Part shown: one piece after another, positions 9,101 to 15,447 of the stretch
Layout of the letters: the number at the start of each line of letters is the position of its first letter
Position numbering within the stretch: the first letter of the stretch is position 1
Assembly (NCBI RefSeq): GCF_034387475.1
Contig: NZ_JAXCIL010000001.1
Span: forward strand, 62,001-126,000
Direction of reading: 5' to 3'
Length of the DNA: 64,000 bases
From: Pseudomonas sp. Teo4
GTDB lineage: Bacteria; Pseudomonadota; Gammaproteobacteria; Pseudomonadales; Pseudomonadaceae
Position numbers and translations under genes: made by a program
The notes under the pieces: generated by a model
Told to the model about the DNA's origin: nothing
What the model saw: the letters and a program-made list of their open reading frames with translations, nothing else
Database searches by the model: none

Positions 9101-9883
9101 ATGCCCTGGTACAGGACAGGCACCGTCGCGATCACGGCTGGCCAAACCACGGTGACCGGTACCGGCACCAGTTTTTCTGCAAACGCCCGGGTGGGTGATG
9201 CATTCCTCGGGCCGGATGGCCGTTGGTACGAAGTGACCAACATTGCCAGCGGCACGGTGCTCAGCATCCTCCCGGCCTATCAAGGCGCCACCGTATCTGG
9301 CGGCGCATACTCGATTACGCCGGTGCAGGGGTATGACAAGAACCTCCGAGACGCCATTAATGCAGTGGTTCAGCAGTGGGGCGCCACGCTGGCTGGTTTG
9401 GGCGCTGTCTCAACCGAGAACGTTGTGCCGGTGAACAAGGGTGGTACTGGCGGCACCACGCCGGCGCTGGCGCGCAGCGGGCTCGGCCTGAAGGCAGCTG
9501 CCATAGCCGACATACTTGGCGCTGTCTCGCAAAGCGCAGGCGTACCCACGGGGGCAATCTTTGAGCTTGTCAGCAACGCCAATGGCGATTGCCTGAAGCT
9601 CGCCGACGGCACGATGATCTGTGTGATGGAAAGCTCGACCACTTACACAGCCACCGCCGCACAAGGGTCGCTGTTTTACAACAATGGCCAGACCTTTACA
9701 TACCCAGCTCCGTTTATCGCAGCCCCCAAAGTGCTTCCAGCCCCTGTGTCGGCTGGCGGTGGCGGTGTGCCCCTGGGGTTCTCCTACAGTCGAAGCGCAG
9801 TGTCCGTTGGCATCGGCGCGTACTGCGCGGTGAGCGGAACGATTTTCAGGCCTGGCTACGTAGCCATTGGGAGGTGGTACTGA
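9101..9883 (+). CDS. Phage tail fibre protein
   Basis: A 260-residue protein with an N-terminal beta module (MPWYRTGTVAITAGQTTVTGTGTSF), which I know from Pseudomonas prophage tail proteins. A linker containing VPVNKGGTGGTTPA follows; the KGGTG motif is frequent in trimeric tail fibres. The C-terminal domain (from about residue 160) is Gly- and aromatic-rich and ends in GYVAIGRWY, as in fibre tip domains where the chains trimerise. It is the likely side fibre or receptor-binding protein and is followed by an assembly protein gene. Confidence 0.75.
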   Translation: MPWYRTGTVAITAGQTTVTGTGTSFSANARVGDAFLGPDGRWYEVTNIASGTVLSILPAYQGATVSGGAYSITPVQGYDKNLRDAINAVVQQWGATLAGLGAVSTENVVPVNKGGTGGTTPALARSGLGLKAAAIADILGAVSQSAGVPTGAIFELVSNANGDCLKLADGTMICVMESSTTYTATAAQGSLFYNNGQTFTYPAPFIAAPKVLPAPVSAGGGGVPLGFSYSRSAVSVGIGAYCAVSGTIFRPGYVAIGRWY

Positions 9884-10476
9884 TGATAATTAAACTTTCC
9901 CCGGTTCGCTCTGATGCAGACCTCTCTGTGGTTAAGTCGGGCGACATACTGGAAGTCAACGCCGTGGCGCTGGACTTTTCCCGGTTGACCGATGGCGCAA
10001 CCCTGCCGGCTGAGGCCATTGGGTGCGAGTTCGTGATCGGCCCGGTTGAGCGCACCAACGGAGTCCTTGTGCTGACCCTCATGCTGCCGCACGCCGCCGA
10101 CGCGCCGCAGGCTGCGCGTTTCCCAGTCGATCTCTATCCGGCCGACGGCCAAGTGCAACTGCCGGCCCTGGACCTGGCCGACCGTCAGGCCGCAACCGCA
10201 GGCGTGATCGACTGGTCGCAAGTCATCACGGCCGAGGCCAAAGCCCTGGCCGCCGCTGAGCAACTGCTCGCCACGGTGGCTGCCGAGATCGCCCAGCACC
10301 GCGCTGTAGCCGATGCAGCCATTGCCCCGCTACAGGATGCCGTCGAGCTTGAGGAGGCCACCGAGGCCGAAGCTGCGCTGTTGAAGGAGTGGAAGCGCTA
10401 CCGCCTGGCGCTGATCCGGCTGCCCGAGCAGGAAGGCTACCCCAACAGCATCGACTGGCCCGCACTGCCGGCCTGA
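9883..10476 (+). CDS. Phage tail fibre assembly protein-like
   Basis: A 197-residue protein starting at the TGATG overlap with the fibre gene, with GGGAGGTGG just upstream. The C-terminal segment (KEWKRYRLALIRLP...IDWPALP) has the W-x-x-YR-x-x-L...WP pattern of Caudovirales tail fibre assembly chaperones. The centre (residues about 105-160) is a long Ala/Glu-rich helix. Coupling to the fibre gene supports a chaperone or fibre-bound role. It could instead be a structural subunit with that C-terminal domain. Confidence 0.7.
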   Translation: MIIKLSPVRSDADLSVVKSGDILEVNAVALDFSRLTDGATLPAEAIGCEFVIGPVERTNGVLVLTLMLPHAADAPQAARFPVDLYPADGQVQLPALDLADRQAATAGVIDWSQVITAEAKALAAAEQLLATVAAEIAQHRAVADAAIAPLQDAVELEEATEAEAALLKEWKRYRLALIRLPEQEGYPNSIDWPALPA

Positions 10477-10494
10477 TCCGCCCCGAACCCACCG

Positions 10495-10518
10495 ACCGCC
10501 GCCTGGCGGTATTTTTTT
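10495..10518 (+). terminator. Intrinsic terminator at the end of the tail genes
   Basis: Stem ACCGCC / GGCGGT with a four-base loop followed by A and seven T. It separates the fibre assembly gene from the lysis cassette. Confidence 0.75.
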
Positions 10519-10533
10519 GCCTGGAGAAAACCT

Positions 10534-10980
10534 ATGACCACACCTCGCGGTGTCCGGAACAACAACCCCGGCAACATCGACTTCAACCCGCGCAACGCCT
10601 GGCGGGGCCAGCTCGGCATGGAGGTGGGCGTGGCTAAGCCACGCTTTGCCCGCTTCGACACGCCAGAGAACGGCATCCGCGCCTTGGGCAAGCTGCTCAT
10701 CAACTACCGGGGCAAGGACGGCATGCCCGGTGTGGGCGGGCAGGGCATCGACACCGTGCTCGAAACCATCAATCGCTGGGCGCCAGCCAACGAGAATGAC
10801 ACCAAGGCCTATGCCACGGCCGTGGCCAAGCGTCTCGGCGTGGGCATCACCGACCCGATCAACATCAAGAACCTGACCACGCTGCGCGGGATGGTGGTCA
10901 GCATCATCATCCATGAGAACGGCGGCAACCCATACGAGGCTGCGGTGATCGATGAGGGCGTGCTGAGGGCGCTGGTGTGA
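10534..10980 (+). CDS. Putative phage endolysin
   Basis: A 148-residue protein starting MTTPRGVRNNNPGNID. The RGxRNNNPGNI opening is typical of a family of Pseudomonas phage peptidoglycan-degrading enzymes that fold like lysozyme or transglycosylase. No signal sequence is present, so release would depend on a holin. CTGGAG lies upstream as ribosome-binding site. Its stop overlaps the GTG start of the spanin gene, giving an endolysin-Rz-Rz1 cassette. Some databases call this family a structural protein; a virion-associated muralytic role is an alternative. Confidence 0.7.
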   Translation: MTTPRGVRNNNPGNIDFNPRNAWRGQLGMEVGVAKPRFARFDTPENGIRALGKLLINYRGKDGMPGVGGQGIDTVLETINRWAPANENDTKAYATAVAKRLGVGITDPINIKNLTTLRGMVVSIIIHENGGNPYEAAVIDEGVLRALV

Positions 10981-11492
10981 AGACCTTGGCTCTCAGGCTG
11001 GGGCTGCTTGCGCTGGTGCTGGCGTCCTACTGGGGCGCCTATCAGCACGGGCGATCGGTGGAGCGGGCCGAGGCCGGGCAGGCATCAGCGCAGCGAGACA
11101 GCGGCGACCGTCTTGCCGAGGTGCTGGGCGAACGCGGCGCCCGGGCGGAAGAACAACGACGCGCCACGGCGCAGGAGGAGGCGAGAGCCCATGCGAATGA
11201 AGAACACCAGGTGGCGGATGCTGGCGCTGTTGCTGCCGATGCTGCTGGCCACCGGCTGCGCGACGAAAGTGCCAAGTTCGCCGCCGCCGTCAGTTGCCCC
11301 GGCCCGGATCCCACCGCTGTCGCCAGAGGCCAGGCAGCCACCCGCGCCGCCATGGTGCTATCCGACCTGCTCACACGGGCTGATGAACGAGCGGGAGAGC
11401 TGGCGAAAGCTTATGACCGTGCCCGAATAGCTGGGGAGGAGTGTGAGCGGGAGTACGATGCTCTGACGGGGCAACAGAAAACGGGATTGTGA
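10977..11492 (+). CDS. Inner-membrane spanin subunit, Rz-like (DUF2514-type)
   Basis: A 171-residue protein with one N-terminal membrane segment (LALRLGLLALVLASYWGAYQHG) and a long charged, Ala/Glu/Arg-rich helical periplasmic part. This is the layout of phage i-spanins and resembles the DUF2514 family of Pseudomonas prophages. It starts with GTG overlapping the endolysin stop. An outer-membrane lipoprotein gene is nested in another frame inside it. Together they would span the periplasm and disrupt the outer membrane at the end of lysis. Confidence 0.8.
   Translation: MKTLALRLGLLALVLASYWGAYQHGRSVERAEAGQASAQRDSGDRLAEVLGERGARAEEQRRATAQEEARAHANEEHQVADAGAVAADAAGHRLRDESAKFAAAVSCPGPDPTAVARGQAATRAAMVLSDLLTRADERAGELAKAYDRARIAGEECEREYDALTGQQKTGL
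11191..11430 (+). CDS. Outer-membrane spanin lipoprotein, Rz1-like, nested inside Rz
   Basis: A 79-residue ORF lying wholly within the Rz-like gene in a different frame. It begins MRMKNTRWRMLALLLPMLLATGC, a lipoprotein signal with LATGC lipobox, and continues with a Pro-rich mature part ([19 protein letters not shown]), both hallmarks of Rz1 o-spanins. AGGAGGAG lies 12-20 bases upstream. Nested Rz/Rz1 architecture is well known from lambda, so this is very likely real although it overlaps another gene. Confidence 0.82.
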   Translation: MRMKNTRWRMLALLLPMLLATGCATKVPSSPPPSVAPARIPPLSPEARQPPAPPWCYPTCSHGLMNERESWRKLMTVPE

Positions 11493-11504
11493 CTCTTGAC
11501 TGCC

Positions 11505-11942
11505 TCAGATTTTGCCCAGTCTTTTCAGTGCCTCGGCGAGCCTGTCTAGGCTTGTATCGAGGTACTCCCTGTTTTTAGCAAATTGCTCCTCCATAAGGCT
11601 GTGCAGCCTGGTCGAGTCCATTTCCCCTTCCGCAAGCGAAACGTTGAAATCTGCTGTAGTGGGCAGTTGATGCCCGTTTTCGCAGTACTGAATAGCATTG
11701 CAAACGAGCGTTGCGAGATCCAAGACCCTATGAATCGGTAGCTCTTCAGACTGTCTCGACCATTTCTCACCGGTATGGCGCCACACCTTCGCTGAGATTT
11801 CAGATTCTCCGGCACCGTTCCACTGTGCAATCCCTATAGAAAGACCCTTTGCATCCGTACCTCCGTGGTGAGGACCATCAATCAGATCATAGTTTTCCAC
11901 TGTAATGAGCGGGATGTGCTTCAGGTGAGTCGGTATTTTCAT
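11505..11942 (-). CDS. Accessory prophage protein, unknown function (DUF6530-like)
   Basis: A 145-residue minus-strand protein starting MKIPTHLKHIPLITVENYD, with a conserved-looking core (TDAKGLSIGIAQWN, SAKVWRHTGEKWSRQSEELP). From memory this resembles the DUF6530 family of bacteria and prophages, which has no known activity; I cannot confirm it here. It is convergent with the lysis cassette and divergent from the next gene, so it has its own transcription unit, as expected for a moron. Confidence 0.6.
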   Translation of the reverse strand: MKIPTHLKHIPLITVENYDLIDGPHHGGTDAKGLSIGIAQWNGAGESEISAKVWRHTGEKWSRQSEELPIHRVLDLATLVCNAIQYCENGHQLPTTADFNVSLAEGEMDSTRLHSLMEEQFAKNREYLDTSLDRLAEALKRLGKI

Positions 11943-11958
11943 GGGGCGACCTCAGCGG

Positions 11959-12321
11959 ATGGGCAGTAGTGGTGTCAGTAAATTTACTAACTTTAGTAAA
12001 TTTACTAAGCCTGCTGAGCTTTGGTCAAGTGGCGAAGATCGAGACCTGCTGCCACGCTTGCAAGTAGATTTAGGGTTTCTTCAATGGGGCGGCGTGGTGG
12101 ACAAGCGGACATTTAGCGGAATGGTCGAAGCAGGCGAGCCGCTTGTCCGGCAGGCCATCGAGGCAATGAAGGAGTATCACGGGGCCCAGGACAGGGGCGC
12201 GCCGGCCGAGGAGGTGGAGCGTCTGCGCCTGTTGGCTGAGTCTCTGTTTGAGGTGGTTTCCGACTACCAGTCCAGGGTAATTGCTAGGGCGCGCGGCAAG
12301 GATCTACCGCCTCTCCACTAG
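11959..12321 (+). CDS. Hypothetical prophage protein
   Basis: A 120-residue ORF; an in-frame ATG at 11941 would overlap the divergent start of the neighbouring gene, and neither start has a good Shine-Dalgarno. The N-terminus contains two SKFT units encoded by a repeated palindrome. The rest is helical and charged (VRQAIEAMKEYHGAQDRG; VERLRLLAESLFEVVSDYQ). Family not recognised. It is transcribed towards the PrtN-like gene and may be an early or regulatory gene. Confidence 0.5.
   Translation: MGSSGVSKFTNFSKFTKPAELWSSGEDRDLLPRLQVDLGFLQWGGVVDKRTFSGMVEAGEPLVRQAIEAMKEYHGAQDRGAPAEEVERLRLLAESLFEVVSDYQSRVIARARGKDLPPLH
11977..12006. repeat. Twin 12-base perfect palindromes
   Basis: AGTAAATTTACT occurs at 11977-11988 and again at 11995-12006, 18 bases apart start to start. 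Each copy is a perfect palindrome, and the second extends to 16 bases (TTAGTAAATTTACTAA). They lie at the start of a coding frame (SKFT-NF-SKFT), just downstream of a divergent gene pair. They could bind a dimeric repressor or simply encode a peptide repeat. Confidence 0.6.
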
Positions 12322-12420
12322 GCCCGCTGATCGGCATTTGCTCTGTCGACAATCGCCGACAGGATGCTCTATCCCAGTTGGGCTGCCTCCGATAAAACTG
12401 AGCTTTAAGGTTGCGATCGA

Positions 12421-12753
12421 ATGGGTGTGACGATGAGCAAAGAGCAGCAGATCCTTCCCCGCATTCTTAGGTATCGGTCTGCTCCCGGTTACCTGGGTAT
12501 GTGCAGAGCAGAGTTCAACAAGACTGTACGTCCTTTCGTGCGGGAGTTTCCAATTGGCGCCCAGGGCGTAGGCTTCGATCGGTATGAGCTTGATGAGTGG
12601 GCAGACAATTACATAGCCGAGCAGGCCATCGACAAGACACCAGGGCGGATGCATTTGTCTGCAAGTGCTCGTAAGCGAGCTGAAGAAAAGCGAGCGGAGC
12701 AGTCAAAGACGGAGTTTCAGCAGGCGTTGGAGCTTGTGAGACGCAAGAGGTGA
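12421..12753 (+). CDS. Small DNA-binding prophage regulator-like protein
   Basis: A 110-residue protein with an N-terminal segment (RSAPGYLGMCRAEFNKTVRPFV...VGFDRYELDEWADNYIA) of the type found in excisionase/AlpA-like winged helices, where a residue series ending in D-x-W-x-D follows the wing. The C-terminus is a strongly charged helix (RKRAEEKRAEQSKTEFQQ). It is followed after 4 bases by the PrtN-like gene, so the two are likely co-transcribed. A regulatory or excision role is inferred from fold pattern and context. Confidence 0.55.
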   Translation: MGVTMSKEQQILPRILRYRSAPGYLGMCRAEFNKTVRPFVREFPIGAQGVGFDRYELDEWADNYIAEQAIDKTPGRMHLSASARKRAEEKRAEQSKTEFQQALELVRRKR

Positions 12754-12757
12754 GTTC

Positions 12758-13003
12758 ATGAGAACAGAGTTCCTTCTGCTAGCTCAGTACGATGGCCTGG
12801 CAGTAATTCCGCTGGACAAGGTCTGCGCTGACTACTTTCCCCACCTAAGCCCTGAAAAAATGAAGCTTAAAATTGCGCGGGGCGAGATACGGCTACCGCT
12901 CATTGCGATGGAGCGCAGTCAGAAGTCCGCTCGCGGTGTGCATTTGGCTGATCTGGCCGCATACGTTGATGCACGTCGTACAGAAGCCCAGAAAGGGATC
13001 TAA
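12758..13003 (+). CDS. prtN: Pyocin activator PrtN-like protein
   Basis: An 81-residue protein (start MRTEFLLLAQYDG) that matches my memory of the PrtN family: an AVIPLDKVCADYFPHL segment, then L-KI-GEI-LPLI and the ending QKSARGVHLADLAAYVDA. In P. aeruginosa PrtN activates pyocin genes by binding P-boxes and is repressed by PrtR until DNA damage. Small PrtN-like proteins also occur in many temperate prophages. GAGGTGAG precedes the start. A PrtR partner is not in the window. Confidence 0.75.
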   Translation: MRTEFLLLAQYDGLAVIPLDKVCADYFPHLSPEKMKLKIARGEIRLPLIAMERSQKSARGVHLADLAAYVDARRTEAQKGI

Positions 13004-13096
13004 TGGGGGGCGCCGCGAGACCGTTACGTTCGTGCAGCGAGCGCGTAGGGGTGATTGAGTATTCTCGCGGCGACCGGGTCAATCGTAACCCTGACT

Positions 13097-13315
13097 CTAA
13101 TGACTATGTTGATCGACCGACGAGGTGCCCTCCACAACGGATGACATCCATTCCGAGATAGTCGATTGAAGCCAGGCAACGGAGTTCGGACCCAGCCGAA
13201 CCTGTCGTGGAAACGTGCCCTCACGCATTCGCCGGTAGATGGTGTTCCTTGCCAGCCCCGTCACGGATATCACCTCATCAATGCGCATGAACCGATCGGT
13301 CGCGGCAGAAATCAT
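13097..13315 (-). CDS. AlpA-family prophage regulator
   Basis: A 72-residue minus-strand protein with the AlpA signature: RIDEVISVTGLARNTIYRRM (helix-turn-helix) followed by GTFPRQVRLGPNSVAWL and SEWM. AlpA-type proteins bind DNA and control excision or expression of integrated elements. GGAGG stands just upstream of the ATG at 13315. It is convergent with the PrtN-like gene; the 93 bases between hold no visible gene. Confidence 0.8.
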   Translation of the reverse strand: MISAATDRFMRIDEVISVTGLARNTIYRRMREGTFPRQVRLGPNSVAWLQSTISEWMSSVVEGTSSVDQHSH

Positions 13316-13338
13316 ACTGACCTCCAGATACCGATTAG

Positions 13339-13584
13339 CTATCTCACTCTGGTAAGCGTTGGAGGTGATTCCCGCTTGCGCCCAGGCTTCGATTGCTGGC
13401 CGCCGCTATGCTCCCAATCCTTGATAAATTTCCTGACGGACTCAAGCCGCCAGCAGATCCGCTGCCCTTGTTTGAAAGAAGGGGGGAGCCAGGCGGCGTG
13501 TACCTGCATGGCGCATCGTATGGCAGATTCGGAACGGCCGAGTAGCTTGGCTAGCTCGGGGATGTGGATAATTTCAGGGTCCAT
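13339..13584 (-). CDS. Small helix-turn-helix protein
   Basis: An 81-residue protein; the start at 13584 (MDPEIIHIPELAKLLG) has GAGGTG at the right distance, so the ATG 21 bases earlier is less likely. The segment IPELAKLLGRSESAIRCAMQ looks like a helix-turn-helix, followed by a wing-like WLPPSFKQGQRICWRLESVRKFI, as in excisionase or MerR-type small regulators. It is upstream of the AlpA-like gene on the same strand and may form an operon with it. Confidence 0.6.
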   Translation of the reverse strand: MDPEIIHIPELAKLLGRSESAIRCAMQVHAAWLPPSFKQGQRICWRLESVRKFIKDWEHSGGQQSKPGRKRESPPTLTRVR

Positions 13585-13827
13585 AGCTGGGCACCTCACT
13601 GACATCGCGGAGCAGCAAGAGTCACGGCATCCAGTTTGGTGCGAGAGCTAACAACCTGCAAGGGCCCGCGAGGGGCTTCAAAGCTATCGCTCCAGCCTGC
13701 CGGCCTGCGCAAGACCGACAGCCGGGATGTGAAGGTACGGGCGGTGGTGGCTAAGCGCAGGCAGCGGATAGGGTACGAACGGGAATTGGTTGCTGCGAGC
13801 AATGCCTGCAAGTTGTGAGCTACAAGC

Positions 13828-13854
13828 ACAAAAAAGCCCGCAATCTGCGGGCTT
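13828..13854 (-). terminator. Intrinsic terminator for the minus-strand gene ending at 13869
   Basis: A nine-base-pair stem AAGCCCGCA / TGCGGGCTT with a three-base loop. On the minus strand it is followed by TTTTTT, so it ends transcription of the gene at 13869-14633. The 240 bases between it and the HTH gene at 13584 show no convincing gene; two overlapping ORFs there lack start signals and recognisable content. Confidence 0.8.
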
Positions 13855-13868
13855 CTTGCGATTAGGTG

Positions 13869-14633
13869 TTAGCCCAATCGGCCTTCCATTTGCGCCATAT
13901 ATAGGAGCGCCTGGTCGAGATCGCGCTCCTCTTGCTCTGTCCATTGGTGAGGTGGAAGGCCAGTAGGGGCGGACAAGGTTTCAATCCCTGCCGAAATTGC
14001 TTTCTGGGCATCTGAGGTTGGGGATTTCCAATCGCTCATCGCTGTGACCGCCTTCGTTTTCGTATCCATTACGAAACCTCTCTGTTGCAACGCATTAATC
14101 ATGTCTTGCTTAGACCCTGGCAGGATACTGAGATTCGTACTGCCAGTGCGCAGTTGAATGTACTTGGTTTCGCCGCCAGTGAAGTGATCTTTCACCCCGG
14201 CGCTGCCCACCGCCTTCATCCCGCACCCATTGACAGCGTAGCAATCTTTAGCAAATGGAGCGCCGCTACCCGAGAAACGGGCCACATCACGATGAGACAT
14301 GAACATTCCAGCGGAGAAAATCATAGCTCCGGTGGCTTTCTGAACAAAACCGATAGTCACTGACAGCTGTTTGGTGCCGTTGTTCACCATTTCTTTCGCA
14401 GGAGGACGGTTGGCCAGATCGAGGATCGGGGCTGAGAACCAGGTCTTCCATTTTTCGATCAGGTGAGCGCTACCTGCAAAAACCATCGCGAATTGCGGGC
14501 TTACCGCAAGCTTGTCAAAGCCAGTGTCATCAACATAAGCAATCAGGTGAGGCTGACCGTCGAATGCCTCGATTGACCACCGGGAGTCACTGGTGAGCAA
14601 GCCTTGATCTCTGCAAATTACGTTCGTGGTCAT
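13869..14633 (-). CDS. Putative Ntn-hydrolase (proteasome/HslV-like) prophage protein
   Basis: A 254-residue protein starting MTTNVICRDQGLLTSDSRWS. This resembles the start of proteasome beta-type proteases: Thr directly after Met, then a D-S-R equivalent to the catalytic Asp. Further on come FDKLAVSPQFAMVFAGSAH (possible catalytic Lys and the conserved aG-s) and SGSGAPFAKDCYAVNGCGMKAV (like GSGg-yA-aa). Overall length and order fit the Ntn-hydrolase fold, so cleavage after Met would expose a Thr nucleophile. This is pattern-based inference; databases may call it hypothetical. It is the last visible prophage gene, with its own terminator. Confidence 0.5.
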   Translation of the reverse strand: MTTNVICRDQGLLTSDSRWSIEAFDGQPHLIAYVDDTGFDKLAVSPQFAMVFAGSAHLIEKWKTWFSAPILDLANRPPAKEMVNNGTKQLSVTIGFVQKATGAMIFSAGMFMSHRDVARFSGSGAPFAKDCYAVNGCGMKAVGSAGVKDHFTGGETKYIQLRTGSTNLSILPGSKQDMINALQQRGFVMDTKTKAVTAMSDWKSPTSDAQKAISAGIETLSAPTGLPPHQWTEQEERDLDQALLYMAQMEGRLG

Positions 14634-15179
14634 CCATTGGCCGCCGTTAGCTTTTTCGGGCCGCCATTATCGCTACTGGCACGAAGGAGTCAATTCGATA
14701 TCACTTCTACCATGCTAAATAGTCTGTTGGTAGATGCACCAGTGTCCGAACAGGTCACTTTTTTCTTTGGACGCCTGAGCATCGCCAGGTCAAACAGCTT
14801 GTCTAAACCTCTTGGAGCGGAAAGGGCCAATGTCACGGCGCGGTTTACTGGGCAGGGCTGTGCGACGAACGGCCTGCTAGGTGTGCAGCGGAATGAGGCT
14901 TTTGAGCGCCGAGTGTGATCGTAATTCTCGTACCACTTTTTGTACCAAAAGAGGTTTTTTATGGGGGAATCAGGGGGATTTATGGCCCCTGAAAGCCTTT
15001 AAGACCCCCTTTTCCAATACTCCTGCTAATCCGCACATAGGTCCTTACCGGTTTTTCCGTTGGGGAATCAGTGCCCAGTGAAGGGCACGTGTAAGGAACT
15101 GACCGGAGGGGATTGTGAGAGTTTTATATCGATCTGTTATATGTAGGGTATATGGCGTTGGATTTTTTGGGGCATTGAA
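14634..15179. other. Intergenic prophage boundary region, no supported gene
   Basis: About 550 bases between the last prophage gene and the first REP-like element. ORFs here have no recognisable content. The stretch around 14,930-15,110 has short inverted repeats (TCAGGGG/CCCCTGA near 14,969-14,990; GTGCCC/GGGCAC at 15,071-15,088) and the hexamer GTACCA twice. The prophage-host junction most likely lies here, but with the left end outside the window no attachment repeat can be identified. I see no tRNA. Confidence 0.5.
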
Positions 15180-15400
15180 ATCGAGCGCCGCCCGTGCGGC
15201 GCATCGCGAGCAAAGCTCGCTCCTACGTTTGTTTCGGGCCAGTTATGCCTATGAGATCTGCGCGCGAACGCCTGGACACATGGCTCAATATCGAGCCGTA
15301 CAAACAAGGCGGTCGCGCGGGTCTGTCACAGGCGTTATTGGCCGAAAACAAACGTAGGAGCGAGCTTTGCTCGCGATGCGCCGCGCGGGCGGCGCTCGAT
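15180..15400. repeat. 220-base palindromic REP element, copy 1
   Basis: An imperfect inverted repeat bounded by ATCGAGCGCC...GGCGCTCGAT. Each arm carries two small hairpins (GCGCCGC/GCGGCGC and GCGAGC-GCTCGC) then CTCCTACGTTTGTTT. Close copies lie at 33386-33605, 43895-44118 and 44760-44981. This copy is in the same orientation as the one at 33386 and opposite to the last two. It sits in the mnmC 3' flank, next to the prophage boundary. Confidence 0.9.
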
Positions 15401-15447
15401 CTCACAGACGCAAAACATTCATCGGCGAGCACTCAGCTCACCCCTCA

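Noticed and set aside
13596..13829. Overlapping ORFs on both strands (77 and 60 codons)
   Set aside because: No Shine-Dalgarno, no family resemblance, and low-complexity content.
14634..15120. A tRNA-type attachment site at the prophage edge
   Set aside because: No tRNA 3' end or clear core repeat can be seen, and the left boundary is outside the window.
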